Shown here piece by piece: positions 7,744-16,748 of a stretch of 42,086 bases of DNA (the first letter of the stretch is position 1; each line of letters starts with the position of its first letter). The stretch comes from Bacteroidota bacterium (GTDB lineage: Bacteria; Bacteroidota; Bacteroidia; Bacteroidales; F082): assembly GCA_003232915.1 (NCBI GenBank), contig QIKE01000049.1, positions 1 through 42,086 on the forward strand, read 5' to 3'. A model generated the notes under the pieces. It saw only the letters and a program-made list of their open reading frames with translations, ran no database searches and was not told the origin of the DNA. A program made the translations under genes and the position numbers.

Positions 7744-9600
7744 ATGTCTGCAGATTATACCGATGATAGTGTACGAACATTAGATTGGAAAGAGCATATT
7801 AGAAAAAGACCGGGAATGTATATCGGAAAGTTGGGCGATGGTAGCTCACACGACGATGGAATTTATGTGTTGCTTAAAGAAATTATCGACAATGCCATTG
7901 ACGAGTATGTGATGGGCTATGGTAAAATTATTAAAGTTACTATTGAAGAAAAGACCGTTGCCGTACGAGATTACGGAAGAGGAATTCCTCTTGGCAAAGT
8001 AGATGTTTGCGTAAGTAAAATTAACACCGGAGCTAAATATGATTCTAAAGTTTTTAAAAAAGCCGTTGGTTTAAATGGCGTTGGTTCCAAAGCTGTTAAT
8101 GCACTTTCCTTCTATTTCAAAGTACAATCGATTCGTGATGGAAAAACAAAAATTGTGGAATACCGTCGCGGAGAACTTGTGTTTGATCCGACAATTCAGA
8201 GCTGTGACGAAAAACAAGGAACGATTATTACTTTTGTACCTGACGAAGAAATATTTGGTAATTTTCGGTATATTTCCGAATATATATCCGAAATGTTGTG
8301 GAACTATGTTTTTCTCAACAATGGTCTGATCATTATTCTTAATGATGAAAAAATACAGGCTAAAAATGGGCTCCTCGACCTGCTTGAACATAATATTAAC
8401 GGCAACGGCCCTTTGCGTTATCCTATCATTCATATACAAGAAGGTGATTTTGAATGTGCTTTTTCACACAGTTCAAGTTCATACAGCGAAGAATATTATT
8501 CGTTTGTCAACGGACAACATACCACACAGGGAGGGATTCATCAAAATGCTTTTCGGGAAGCGGTGGTAAAAACCATTCGTGAATTTTATGGTAAAGATTT
8601 CGACACTAGCGATATTCGCACATCACTCTTAGCTGCAATAAGTATTAAAGTTCTTGAGCCTGTTTTCGAGTCGCAGACCAAAACCAAGCTGGGATCGCTA
8701 CATATCGAACCTGGCGGGCAAAGTATTAGGAACTATATCGCTGATATAATAAAACGTCATCTCGACAACTACCTTCATATTCATTCCGATGTGGCCGAAG
8801 AATTGTACCATAAAATTATTCAGTCGGAAAAAGAACGTAAAGATATGGCCGGAATTAAAAAGTTGGCACGAGAAAGTATTAAAAAAGCCAGTCTCCATAA
8901 TAAAAAACTGCGTGATTGCCGTATTCATTTCGATACCAATCACGAAAAACGTCTTGAAACTACTTTGTTTATTACCGAAGGCGATTCGGCGAGCGGCTCA
9001 ATTACAAAATCACGTAATGTACAAACTCAAGCCGTTTTTAGTTTGAAGGGCAAACCATTAAATAGCTACGGGTTAAGCAAGAAAATTGTTTACCAAAATG
9101 AAGAGTTTAATCTTTTGCAAGCTGCACTGAATATTGATGAAACCATCGAAAATTTGCGCTATAATAATATTGTTATCGCCACCGACGCCGATGTCGACGG
9201 AATGCATATCCGCTTGCTTCTTTTGACCTTTTTCTTGCAATTTTATCCCGATTTGGTGAAAACAGGGCATGTGTATATTTTACAAACACCTTTGTTTAGA
9301 ATTAGAAACAAACGAAAAACCCTTTATTGCTATTCCGACGAAGAAAGATATAATGCTATTCGAAAACTTAAACCCAATCCCGAAATTACCAGATTTAAAG
9401 GCCTTGGCGAAATTTCGCCCAATGAGTTTAAATATTTTATCGGTTCGAATATACGACTGGATCCGGTGATTTTAAAAGGCGAATTGTCAATTGCCGAAAC
9501 ACTGAAATTTTATATGGGGAAAAATACCCCCGATCGGCAGAAATTTATTATCAACAACTTACGTATTGAGGAAAATTTGGGCGAAGAAATAATGATCTAA
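7744..9600 (+). CDS. parE: DNA topoisomerase IV subunit B (Bacteroidota type)
   Basis: This is the ATPase subunit of topoisomerase IV, which separates linked daughter chromosomes. From ATG 7744 ([15 protein letters not shown]) it has 618 residues; ATG 7732 would add four. GHKL ATPase motifs are EIIDNAIDE (46-54), DYGRGIP (76-82) and [10 protein letters not shown] (109-118). A QTK-loop-like SQTKTKLG lies at about 310-317. The TOPRIM metal site has EGDSASGS (412-419) and DADVDG (481-486). The C-terminus [12 protein letters not shown] is typical. The N-terminal [22 protein letters not shown] is characteristic of the Bacteroidota ParE form. parC is not adjacent, although the two subunits are often neighbours. 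There is no terminator hairpin after the stop. Confidence 0.95.
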   Translation: MSADYTDDSVRTLDWKEHIRKRPGMYIGKLGDGSSHDDGIYVLLKEIIDNAIDEYVMGYGKIIKVTIEEKTVAVRDYGRGIPLGKVDVCVSKINTGAKYDSKVFKKAVGLNGVGSKAVNALSFYFKVQSIRDGKTKIVEYRRGELVFDPTIQSCDEKQGTIITFVPDEEIFGNFRYISEYISEMLWNYVFLNNGLIIILNDEKIQAKNGLLDLLEHNINGNGPLRYPIIHIQEGDFECAFSHSSSSYSEEYYSFVNGQHTTQGGIHQNAFREAVVKTIREFYGKDFDTSDIRTSLLAAISIKVLEPVFESQTKTKLGSLHIEPGGQSIRNYIADIIKRHLDNYLHIHSDVAEELYHKIIQSEKERKDMAGIKKLARESIKKASLHNKKLRDCRIHFDTNHEKRLETTLFITEGDSASGSITKSRNVQTQAVFSLKGKPLNSYGLSKKIVYQNEEFNLLQAALNIDETIENLRYNNIVIATDADVDGMHIRLLLLTFFLQFYPDLVKTGHVYILQTPLFRIRNKRKTLYCYSDEERYNAIRKLKPNPEITRFKGLGEISPNEFKYFIGSNIRLDPVILKGELSIAETLKFYMGKNTPDRQKFIINNLRIEENLGEEIMI

Positions 9601-9774
9601 TTCCTGAAGAATTTTGTTTTGATGTGTCGAAATACCCTGCTTCTCCAAAGCAATTTATCTTTACGAAACAATAGCTGTAAATATATGATAATCAAAATTT
9701 GATACAAGAACTCTAAATTTATTAAAATATAACGGAAAAAAAGACCGCTTAATCTCTTATTATTAAAAAAAGAC

Positions 9775-9782
9775 TATTTTTG
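9775..9782 (+). promoter_or_regulatory. Candidate -7 element TATTTTTG of the DUF1858/DUF2249 operon
   Basis: A perfect TAnnTTTG lies 34 bp before the start codon at 9817, leaving a leader of about 28 nt. No TTG stands 19-20 bp upstream, as expected for a promoter that needs an activator, though the lack could also mean it is not used. Confidence 0.45.
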
Positions 9783-9816
9783 CATTGTAAAAACAAATGG
9801 AAAATTTACTAATAAA

Positions 9817-10623
9817 ATGATAATCAATTCTAAAACAAAGATATCGAATATAATCAAGTACGACAAAAAAGTGATTGATGTAATTGCCTCCGTCAATAAG
9901 CATTTCAAGAAATTGAAAAACCCGATACTTTGCAAAATGTTTGCTTCGCGTGTTAATGTGGGAGATGCTGCCAGAATTGGAGGGATTACAACCGAAGAAT
10001 TTCTTGAGGTTTTAGAACATAACGGTTATAGTGTTGAATATTCCAAAAAAAATAATAACGAACAACACGATATTAATAACAGGGTAATAATTATGGATAA
10101 AAAAAATGTAGTGGAATTGGATGTGCGCCCTATATTGGCCGGTGGCACCGATCCTTTCGATAAAATAATGACAACGTTGAAGACCTTGGAAGATAATCAA
10201 ACTTTGCTGGTTATCAATACTTTTGAACCTGTGCCCCTATTAAATTTATTAAAAAAGAAAGGCTACGGTTATATGGTTGAGCGCCCCAAACCAAGTATAG
10301 TTTATGCATATATTTATAAAAATGATAGCGAAAAAACCGAAGGGGTTAAAACTAACGTAACGACGGAAAGTCTCAGCGATTTTGAAAGCGTAGCAAAAAA
10401 ATTTGAAGGAAAAATGCAGGAAATTGACGTCCGTGATTTGGAAATGCCGATGCCTATGGTGAGCATACTCGAAACCATAGAAAAACTTGGGAAAGACGAA
10501 GCTTTGTATGTACACCACAAAAAATTACCGCGATTCCTTTTGCCTGAACTCGAAACGCGTGGTTTTAAATTAGTGAAAAAAGAAATTGGCGAAGGAAATC
10601 TAAAACTGATAATTTTTAAATAA
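9817..10623 (+). CDS. DUF1858 plus tandem DUF2249 domain protein
   Basis: The 268-residue soluble protein has three parts. Residues 1-75 are a DUF1858 domain (KLKNPILCKMFASRVNVGDAARIGG) with C39, similar to the N-terminus of ScdA/RIC-type proteins for iron-sulfur repair. Residues 98-168 (VVELDVRPILAGGTDPFDKI to PSIVYAYIY) and 201-267 (QEIDVRDLEMPMPMVSILE to KLIIF) are two DUF2249 domains, a TusA-like fold. DUF2249 proteins often sit beside hemerythrin, NnrS or denitrification genes. Its stop overlaps the start of the next gene (TAATG), showing translational coupling with the membrane protein. Function is not established; a role in nitric oxide or Fe-S stress is inferred. Confidence 0.8.
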   Translation: MIINSKTKISNIIKYDKKVIDVIASVNKHFKKLKNPILCKMFASRVNVGDAARIGGITTEEFLEVLEHNGYSVEYSKKNNNEQHDINNRVIIMDKKNVVELDVRPILAGGTDPFDKIMTTLKTLEDNQTLLVINTFEPVPLLNLLKKKGYGYMVERPKPSIVYAYIYKNDSEKTEGVKTNVTTESLSDFESVAKKFEGKMQEIDVRDLEMPMPMVSILETIEKLGKDEALYVHHKKLPRFLLPELETRGFKLVKKEIGEGNLKLIIFK

Positions 10624-11924
10624 TGCAAGCCGGATTAAGTACTAAAAATGCTCCTTCTCCGTCAGTGGTTTTGCCACATTTTGTCTTTGGCGCCATTTCG
10701 TTTTTTGTGGCAGGAATCGTTATGATGCTCTATGCTTCGGACTTGGTATTGCCTTTTCATTTGAATGCCAAAATACTGGTACTTACACATGTTATGGTGC
10801 TTGGTTTTATCACAATGATGATTTTCGGAGCACTTTATCAATTGATTCCTGTGGTGATGGAAGTAAAACTTTACAGCGAAGTATTGGCCAAAATAAGCTT
10901 TTATTTATTTAGTTCAGGGACTATTCTTCTAGTTATTTCCTTTTGGGAAGCAACATTTGATAATGCCCAAAACTGGTTATGGTTTGAAATAGCGGGGACA
11001 CTTATTCTGATAGCAGTAATACTTTTTGCAATTAATATCTTAAAAAGTGCTGCCAAAACCGAGCGGAAAGACATTGGGAATAAATTTATCGTAACTGCCA
11101 TTATATATTTGCTGTTAACGGTTTCGCTTGCTATTACAATGATTATTAATTTTGCACATACATTTATTCCCGTTTCGACAATTGATTTGTTGAAAATGCA
11201 TGCTCATCTTGGTCTTGTGGGTTGGTTTTTGTTTTTGATAATTGGGGTAGCAAGTAAGTTGATGCCTATGTTTTTGATTACCAATAAAATGCCCATAAAA
11301 CTATTGAATTATTCTTACTATTTACTGAATACCGGAATTATTTTACTCGTTTTGGTGCTCTCGTTTTACCCGGAACAATGGGCTATCGGATTAAGCGGTG
11401 TCTTTATTATTGCCGGCGTGCTTTTGTTTTTGCTGTTTAACCGCTATGCTTTTAAACACCGTTTTCGCAAAAAACTTGATGTGGGACTGCAATTGTCGAA
11501 GATAGCCTTTATAATTTTGGCTATCGTTTTGGTATTCGGACTCATTTCTCTTGTTGTACCAGGTTTTTCGGGACTCTTGCAAATACGTATCGAAATTGCA
11601 TACGGAATGAGTATTGTGCTTGGTTTTCTTACTGCTTTAATACTGGGACAATCGTACAAAACTCTGCCATTTATTGTTTGGCTTAAAAACTATCAGACGA
11701 AAATCGGGAGACAAAAAATTCCCTTACCGCAAGAACTTTATTCGACGCGTGTGGCTAATTTTCACCGGCAAACTTTTGTGGTAGCGTTTGTAATGCTGAT
11801 AGCCGGAGAAATAGCAGGCTGGGTTTGGTTGCTACAGGCCGCTGCCGTTATGTATATTATCACGGCAATATTGTACAACTATAATATTTTTAAAATAGTT
11901 TTTCACAAAGCAACAAAATTTTAA
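10623..11924 (+). CDS. Heme-copper oxidase subunit I-like / NnrS-like membrane protein
   Basis: The 433-residue protein is almost entirely hydrophobic, with about 12 membrane helices. Conserved-looking histidines lie in helix 2 (H56, LTHVMVLGF) and in KMHAHLGLVGW (H193, H195), with H179 nearby. This resembles heme-binding helices of cbb3-type subunit I and of NnrS. The double histidine and the third copper ligand expected for a catalytic heme-copper centre are not seen, so oxygen or NO reduction in the usual way seems unlikely. It overlaps the upstream DUF2249 gene by one base and is followed after 2 bp by the DUF59 gene, so the three form one operon. It may bind heme or handle NO at the membrane; this is inference. 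Confidence 0.7.
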   Translation: MQAGLSTKNAPSPSVVLPHFVFGAISFFVAGIVMMLYASDLVLPFHLNAKILVLTHVMVLGFITMMIFGALYQLIPVVMEVKLYSEVLAKISFYLFSSGTILLVISFWEATFDNAQNWLWFEIAGTLILIAVILFAINILKSAAKTERKDIGNKFIVTAIIYLLLTVSLAITMIINFAHTFIPVSTIDLLKMHAHLGLVGWFLFLIIGVASKLMPMFLITNKMPIKLLNYSYYLLNTGIILLVLVLSFYPEQWAIGLSGVFIIAGVLLFLLFNRYAFKHRFRKKLDVGLQLSKIAFIILAIVLVFGLISLVVPGFSGLLQIRIEIAYGMSIVLGFLTALILGQSYKTLPFIVWLKNYQTKIGRQKIPLPQELYSTRVANFHRQTFVVAFVMLIAGEIAGWVWLLQAAAVMYIITAILYNYNIFKIVFHKATKF

Positions 11925-11926
11925 TA

Positions 11927-12253
11927 ATGAGCAATATTAAACATCTTTCACCCAAAGAACAGAAAATCGCCCAACTTCTTAAAACCATTGTAGATCCGGA
12001 AGTAGCTGTAAACATTATTGATTTAGGACTCGTTTATGAGATTACTTTCGACCAAGACAATAAAAAAATACATGTTGTAATGACACTTTCCACACGGGGA
12101 TGTCCACTTGGTGATACCATTACGCAAAATGTTCAGGTAGTGCTTGAGGCAAATTATCAGGATTTTGAAATCAACGTAGAATTAGTTTGGGATCCGGAGT
12201 GGACGCCAGAAATGATTACGGATGAGGGCAGAATAGCCTTTGAAGAAATGTAA
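11927..12253 (+). CDS. DUF59/MIP18-family Fe-S assembly factor
   Basis: This 108-residue protein matches the MIP18 (DUF59) family, to which PaaD and SufT belong. It has the VDPEVAVNIIDLGLVYEI segment (22-39), the family cysteine C59 in STRGCPLGDTI, and a C-terminal VELVWDPEWTPEMITDEGR. Such proteins help insert Fe-S clusters into target proteins. Its place directly behind a putative heme-binding membrane protein and ahead of an Rrf2 regulator suggests repair or maturation of clusters hit by nitric oxide or oxygen. The start follows the previous stop by only 2 bp. Confidence 0.9.
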   Translation: MSNIKHLSPKEQKIAQLLKTIVDPEVAVNIIDLGLVYEITFDQDNKKIHVVMTLSTRGCPLGDTITQNVQVVLEANYQDFEINVELVWDPEWTPEMITDEGRIAFEEM

Positions 12254-12345
12254 TTTGATAAATTTAGTTTTTGAGACGCCAAAGGAAACTGATAATTTAT
12301 TTTGTTTCAATTAGATATTTTTTCACTTATTAAAATAAAATTATT

Positions 12346-12798
12346 ATGATATTTTCAAAATCTGTTGAATACGCTATTCGTGTACTTGTTTACCTGTCAA
12401 TGAAGTCGTTGGAAAGTAAACGGATAGGTGTGCAAAAAATAGCAATTGATCTTGACTTTCCTGAGCATTATCTCGGAAAAATTTTGCAAACGCTGGCCAA
12501 AAATCAATTTATTGTATCGCTCAGAGGTCCCAACGGCGGATTTTATGCCAATGAGAAAACTAATGCCCTTACTTTACTTTCTATCATCGAATTGTTCGAT
12601 GGACTAGGTTTTTTCGATACCTGCGGACTGGGACTGCACGAGTGTAACGACGAAAAACCTTGCCCAATACACAAAAAATATCAAATTGTTAAAGGGAATC
12701 TTTATAAATTATTGTCGGAAAAGACTGTCGGACAGATGAAAGCCGACCTTGAAGCAGGAATTGCCTATATGCACTTTTATCGGGATGTCGAGATATAA
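12346..12798 (+). CDS. Rrf2-family transcriptional regulator with three cysteines
   Basis: The 150-residue protein has the N-terminal winged helix of Rrf2 proteins (FSKSVEYAIRVLVYLS, then the HYLGKILQTLAKNQFIVSLRGPNGGF wing). The wing is followed by C93, C100 and C106 (spacing C-X6-C-X5-C). This resembles the Fe-S ligands of IscR and NsrR, although the first spacing is one residue longer than in IscR. It probably senses NO, redox or Fe-S status through a cluster. It lies 92 bp after the DUF59 gene. It is the natural regulator of the preceding three genes, and its binding site could be the palindrome at 12833-12852. No terminator hairpin follows immediately. Confidence 0.88.
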   Translation: MIFSKSVEYAIRVLVYLSMKSLESKRIGVQKIAIDLDFPEHYLGKILQTLAKNQFIVSLRGPNGGFYANEKTNALTLLSIIELFDGLGFFDTCGLGLHECNDEKPCPIHKKYQIVKGNLYKLLSEKTVGQMKADLEAGIAYMHFYRDVEI

Positions 12799-13152
12799 TT
12801 ATGTTAACGCAATATTTCAAACAATGTATATTTTTGTTTGCCGGCAAACAAACGAGAATAAATCAACGAACTTCCGATATCCTGAACATAACAGTTTTTA
12901 AGTTGATGTTTATACTTATAAGATGTTTATTTTCTACAATCTAAGTATATATCATCCCCATAACGATATACATGTGTTACCAAAAATTATTTTTATTTCC
13001 CTATGTATCATGCTCAATTAGAATTAAGATAGAATAGTAGAACAAACCTTTACCTTCTGATAAAACGCAAAAAATGATATTTACGAAAGTTAATCGTTTT
13101 TAAGCAACGAAAATCCATACCTTGCGACGGTCTGATAAATTCCAATCTGTCT
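12799..13152. other. 354-bp intergenic region before nhaC
   Basis: This AT-rich stretch has no credible coding frame. Its notable content is a TATTTTTG element at 12829-12836 overlapping a perfect 20-bp palindrome at 12833-12852, listed separately. If that promoter serves nhaC, the mRNA leader would be about 310 nt. I see no known riboswitch in it. Confidence 0.5.
12829..12852 (+). promoter_or_regulatory. -7 element overlapping a perfect 20-bp palindrome (operator candidate)
   Basis: TATTTTTG at 12829-12836 runs into a perfect palindrome with half-site TTTGTTTGCC at 12833-12852. The symmetry axis falls at about the expected transcription start, where a dimeric repressor would block initiation. 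The site lies 34 bp after the rrf2 stop and 300 bp before nhaC. The Rrf2 protein or the Crp/Fnr protein of this window are the obvious candidate binders; neither link is proven. Confidence 0.5.
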
Positions 13153-14625
13153 ATGTCAAAAATCAAACGTCAACCGAACTTAGCCGAAGCGCTGATCCCC
13201 ATTATTTTCTTAATCATTCTACTGACAATGAACGTTTTATTCTGGAAGGATACACTCAAAGGAGCCAATCAGGTAGCCTTGATGACAGCTGCCGGGTTAT
13301 CTGGGATTCTGGGTTTGCGAATGGGTTTTGCCTGGAAAGAAATGCGTGACCAGATTGTAAAAACCATAGGGACGGCTATGCCGGCCATTCTTATTTTATT
13401 GTTAATAGGTGCGCTGGCAGGCACATGGCTTATCAGCGGCGTAGTTCCGGCACTGATTTTTTATGGACTAGATGTCCTGAAACCGGACATTTTTCTCTTC
13501 GCAGCGGTTTTGATAGGAATGATTGTTTCAACAGCAACGGGAAGTTCATGGTCTACCATTGCTACCATTGGCGTAGCAACATTGGGCATTGGTGATGCCA
13601 TGGGTTTCGATAAAGCTGTTGTTGCCGGAGCCATTATTTCTGGCGCCTATTTTGGCGACAAGATGTCACCTCTTTCCGATACCACTAATTTGGCACCAGC
13701 CGTTTCGGGAACGGATATCTTTACACATATCCGCTATATGTTATATACTACGATTCCTTCAATATCCATTACCCTCATTATTTTTCTCATTATGGGATTT
13801 ACATCTCATAGCGGGCGACCACCCGAACATATAAATGAAGTGCAAGCTTCCATTTTGCATACTTTTCATATAACTCCGTGGCTGTTTTTGGTGCCTCTCA
13901 TTTTGTTTATAGTTATCATAAAAAAGATGCCTCCACTTCCGGCACTCTCAATAGGTGTCTTGCTTGGTGCCATTGCTGCGGTCATTTTTCAACCCCAGAT
14001 CATCGAAAATCTTACACACATCACGAACAACTACGCCAAAGCATCTTATATCGGCGTTATGCAAGCCATCTACGGCCCAACCGATATCGTAACAAACAAT
14101 GCAGACATGAATGACCTTTTTTCTACCGGAGGAATGGAAGGAATGCTGGATACTATTTGGCTCATTTTAGCGGCTATGATTTTCGGAGGCATTATGGAAG
14201 CCAACGGTATGCTGCGGAAAATAACACAATCGGTGTTGAAACTGGTGAAAACCGATGGCTCGCTCATAACCTCAACCGCAGTTTCGTGTATCTTTTTCAA
14301 CATCACTGCCTCCGACCAATACATCTCCATTGTGGTTCCGGGCGAGATGTACCACGATGCTTTTGAAAACCGTGGGCTGAAACCCGAAGTTTTAAGCCGC
14401 ACGCTTGAAGATGCCGGTACGGTAACCTCTGTTCTGGTTCCATGGAATACCGGCGGCGCCACGCAGGCGAGGGTTCTCGGCGTACCCACTCTCTCCTATT
14501 TGCCATACGCTTTTTTCAACATCATTAGCCCGCTAATGACCGTGCTTTTCGCTTACTTGAACATCAAAATCCGACGCTACAAGGATGATAAAAAAATGAA
14601 TATCCGGAAGGAAGTGGAAGGATAG
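13153..14625 (+). CDS. nhaC: Na+/H+ antiporter, NhaC family
   Basis: The 490-residue inner-membrane transporter exchanges Na+ for H+. NhaC-family motifs are clear: GSSWSTIATIG (130-140) and GAYFGDKMSPLSDTTN (164-179), with a matching second half (NITASDQYISIVVPGEMY and VPWNTGGATQARVLG). Eleven to twelve membrane helices are expected, and the tail is lysine-rich. By eye, the base composition is richer in G and C than that of the AT-rich neighbouring genes, which could mean acquisition by transfer or simply different codon choice. It stands alone between long intergenic regions. Confidence 0.94.
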   Translation: MSKIKRQPNLAEALIPIIFLIILLTMNVLFWKDTLKGANQVALMTAAGLSGILGLRMGFAWKEMRDQIVKTIGTAMPAILILLLIGALAGTWLISGVVPALIFYGLDVLKPDIFLFAAVLIGMIVSTATGSSWSTIATIGVATLGIGDAMGFDKAVVAGAIISGAYFGDKMSPLSDTTNLAPAVSGTDIFTHIRYMLYTTIPSISITLIIFLIMGFTSHSGRPPEHINEVQASILHTFHITPWLFLVPLILFIVIIKKMPPLPALSIGVLLGAIAAVIFQPQIIENLTHITNNYAKASYIGVMQAIYGPTDIVTNNADMNDLFSTGGMEGMLDTIWLILAAMIFGGIMEANGMLRKITQSVLKLVKTDGSLITSTAVSCIFFNITASDQYISIVVPGEMYHDAFENRGLKPEVLSRTLEDAGTVTSVLVPWNTGGATQARVLGVPTLSYLPYAFFNIISPLMTVLFAYLNIKIRRYKDDKKMNIRKEVEG

Positions 14626-15043
14626 TCTTTAATGTAAGGTACAAGAGAATGCTTGCGCGTTTGTAGTTGCTATGTCGGATTTTGAAAACAATACCTTTTG
14701 CCTATTAGATTTTTTTTAATCTTTACTTAAAACAACAAACTGTCCTGTAATCCGAAAGTTTATCGTAACTCTTCAGTCGAGATGATATGGTTAACACATT
14801 GAATATTACGATATCAATATTTTTTAACCAAATCACAACAAAACGTTACCTACAGAATATCAATGAAATAAGATTTTATTATGAAAAATATTTGAATATT
14901 TATTAAATTCATATTATTATATCATGTTGAAATATAGCATTATAAACCGGCTGAATAGTTGCATCTTTTTCAAGTTGCATCAATCTTTCGGTCAAGAAGA
15001 AAAAATGCTGGAGTAATATTAAGAATTGGTAAAAGAAAGCCTT
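14626..15043. other. 418-bp intergenic region between convergent nhaC and fecR
   Basis: The stretch is strongly AT-rich and has no convincing coding frame, RNA gene or promoter. Its right end holds the left arm of the fecR terminator (15030-15057). No clear terminator for nhaC is visible. Confidence 0.45.
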
Positions 15044-15057
15044 TTATTCGGAAGGCT
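15030..15057 (-). terminator. Terminator overlapping the end of fecR
   Basis: On the minus strand AGCCTT (15057-15052) pairs with AAGGCT (15043-15038) around an eight-base loop, followed by TTCTTTTA. The left arm lies within the last codons of fecR, so the gene and its terminator overlap. Confidence 0.5.
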
Positions 15058-16069
15058 GAGAAATATAAATAATATCTCCTGAAAGTTTACAGTTGAAGCC
15101 GTAAATTATATGCAATGTCCGAAGAATATCTTTAGGACTTTCGTCTTGGTAGGTGGCAGTAAGATAATAATTATTGCAAGTTTTGTCGGCAATAATTTGT
15201 ACGTGATATGTTTTTTCAAGTACTTTAAAAACATTAGCAAGTGGTGCTTTTATAAAAACGAGTTTGCCCGATTGCCAAGCGAGAAAATTATCGTTGCTAA
15301 ATGTTTCGCGATGCATTACACCTGTGGTTCGGTTGTAAACACCTTTTTGGCCAGGTGTCAAAATCATTTGTTCTTTAATACTACCATTGGGATTTATCGA
15401 ATAAAACAATACCTTACCTGTTTGCAAATAAATAACAGTTTCGTTATTTTCATTACGAGTATACAAATCGAAAGTTGTACCAAAAACTTTTACACGAACA
15501 TCACCGGCAGAGACAATAAAAGGTTTGTTGGGATTGTGCGTAACATTGAAAAATGCTTCACCTTCGAGCTGTAAGTTTCGCTCGTTGAAAGCAAATGTTT
15601 CAGGCCATGTAATTTTCGCATCTTTGTTAAGAAAAACCTGAGAACCATCGGGAAGAATTAATGGTTTTTTCTGAACTTCGGTTGCAATGAATTGTTTTGT
15701 AACGGTAACAGCCGGACGTTTTAAAAGAAAATAAATTCCAAACGCAACAACAATTACAGCTGCTATACGTAGAGCAACAGAGGTAAACGGTTTTATAGTA
15801 AATCTATTGCCGTTACCGGCAAAAACAGGAGCTAACTTTTCAGCAAAAACAATATGATCGTTTATGTTTTCCCAAGCCTTATCAACATCAATAACTTCTA
15901 ATGAATGTTCGGGTGCCGTACTATCCCAAATTTTCTTGTAATTTTCGAATATCAAACGGTTTTCAGCACTATTATTCATCCAATTTTGCACCCTTTGCTT
16001 TTCTAAGGTGGTGCAATTACCAGATAAATAACGCCCAATAAGTTTGATATTTGAATTCTTTACAAGCAC
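15044..16069 (-). CDS. FecR-family anti-sigma factor (DUF4974 C-terminus)
   Basis: The 341-residue inner-membrane protein holds an ECF sigma factor in check until a signal arrives through an outer-membrane receptor. An N-terminal cytosolic part (1-95, starting LIGRYLSGNCTTLEKQRVQNWM) is followed by one membrane helix at about 97-117 (SVALRIAAVIVVAFGIYFLL). Next comes a periplasmic FecR domain (LPDGSQVFLNKDAKITWPETF, LEGEAFFNVTHNPNKPFIV), and the C-terminus is DUF4974 (FLAWQSGKLVFIKAPLANVFKVLEKTY). The start is GTG; an ATG 13 bp upstream is out of frame. It lies 49 bp behind the sigma factor gene. No SusC/TonB-dependent receptor follows. Confidence 0.93.
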   Translation of the reverse strand: MLVKNSNIKLIGRYLSGNCTTLEKQRVQNWMNNSAENRLIFENYKKIWDSTAPEHSLEVIDVDKAWENINDHIVFAEKLAPVFAGNGNRFTIKPFTSVALRIAAVIVVAFGIYFLLKRPAVTVTKQFIATEVQKKPLILPDGSQVFLNKDAKITWPETFAFNERNLQLEGEAFFNVTHNPNKPFIVSAGDVRVKVFGTTFDLYTRNENNETVIYLQTGKVLFYSINPNGSIKEQMILTPGQKGVYNRTTGVMHRETFSNDNFLAWQSGKLVFIKAPLANVFKVLEKTYHVQIIADKTCNNYYLTATYQDESPKDILRTLHIIYGFNCKLSGDIIYISQPSE

Positions 16070-16118
16070 TTTTTTCTTTCATTTATTGATTAGACAATTT
16101 AAATGCAAATTACCCTTA

Positions 16119-16748
16119 CTACAAATTTTTAAAAATATGAAACAATACTGTTGTAAGCGCCAGTACCATTTTATTGATAAAAAAAACAATCGACACAAAA
16201 GGTAGATAAACTTTTAAAGCTTTCCGCAAAGTTTTCAATGCTTTGGTCATTTGTGCTTCTACTGTTTTTATAGAGATAGACAACTTTTTTGCGATTTCGT
16301 TGTATTGCAGTTCTTCAAATCTACTCATTTCGAATATTTGTCTTCGTTTTTTCGGAAGTTTTAAAATTGCCATTTTCAATGTTTTCTGCAATTCGTCGTA
16401 TTCCATAATGGATTGTGCATTGACCGAAAGGGCATTTCCTCTTTGCTTTTGATTTTGATTAAGTAAATATTTATTATTAATTTTTTGCCGCCTGAAATAG
16501 TTAAGAGACTGATTTTGCACCGCCTTATATAAATAAGCCTTCAATGAAGTAATAATTTGTATCTCGGTTCTTTTTACCCACAATTTAAGAAAAATACTTT
16601 GTACGATTTCCTCAGCATTTTCCATACTACCCACATATGTTATACAGTAATAACATAAAGAGACATAATACATACGATAAACCTCTTCAAATGCTTCTTT
16701 ATCGCCCGCTTTTAATCTCTTAATCAGTCTGTTTTGGTTTTCCTTCAT
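16119..16748 (-). CDS. ECF RNA polymerase sigma factor (Bacteroidetes expansion type)
   Basis: The 209-residue protein has sigma-70 region 2 (about 10-85: DKEAFEEVYRMYYVSLCYYC, AEEIVQSIFLKLWVKR, SLKAYLYKAVQNQSLNYFRR) and region 4 (about 120-175: LPKKRRQIFEMSRFEELQYNEIAKKLSISIKTVEAQM). A hydrophobic C-terminal segment (about 179-205) is seen in many sigma factors of this Bacteroidota group. It should be controlled by the FecR protein encoded directly downstream. A good housekeeping-type promoter lies about 100 bp upstream (16847-16876). Its target genes are not visible here, although the gingipain-like gene upstream on the same strand is a possibility. Confidence 0.93.
   Translation of the reverse strand: MKENQNRLIKRLKAGDKEAFEEVYRMYYVSLCYYCITYVGSMENAEEIVQSIFLKLWVKRTEIQIITSLKAYLYKAVQNQSLNYFRRQKINNKYLLNQNQKQRGNALSVNAQSIMEYDELQKTLKMAILKLPKKRRQIFEMSRFEELQYNEIAKKLSISIKTVEAQMTKALKTLRKALKVYLPFVSIVFFINKMVLALTTVLFHIFKNL

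Noticed and set aside
7732-9600. gyrB instead of parE
   Set aside because: The N-terminal [22 protein letters not shown] and the length near 620 residues fit the Bacteroidota ParE form rather than GyrB.
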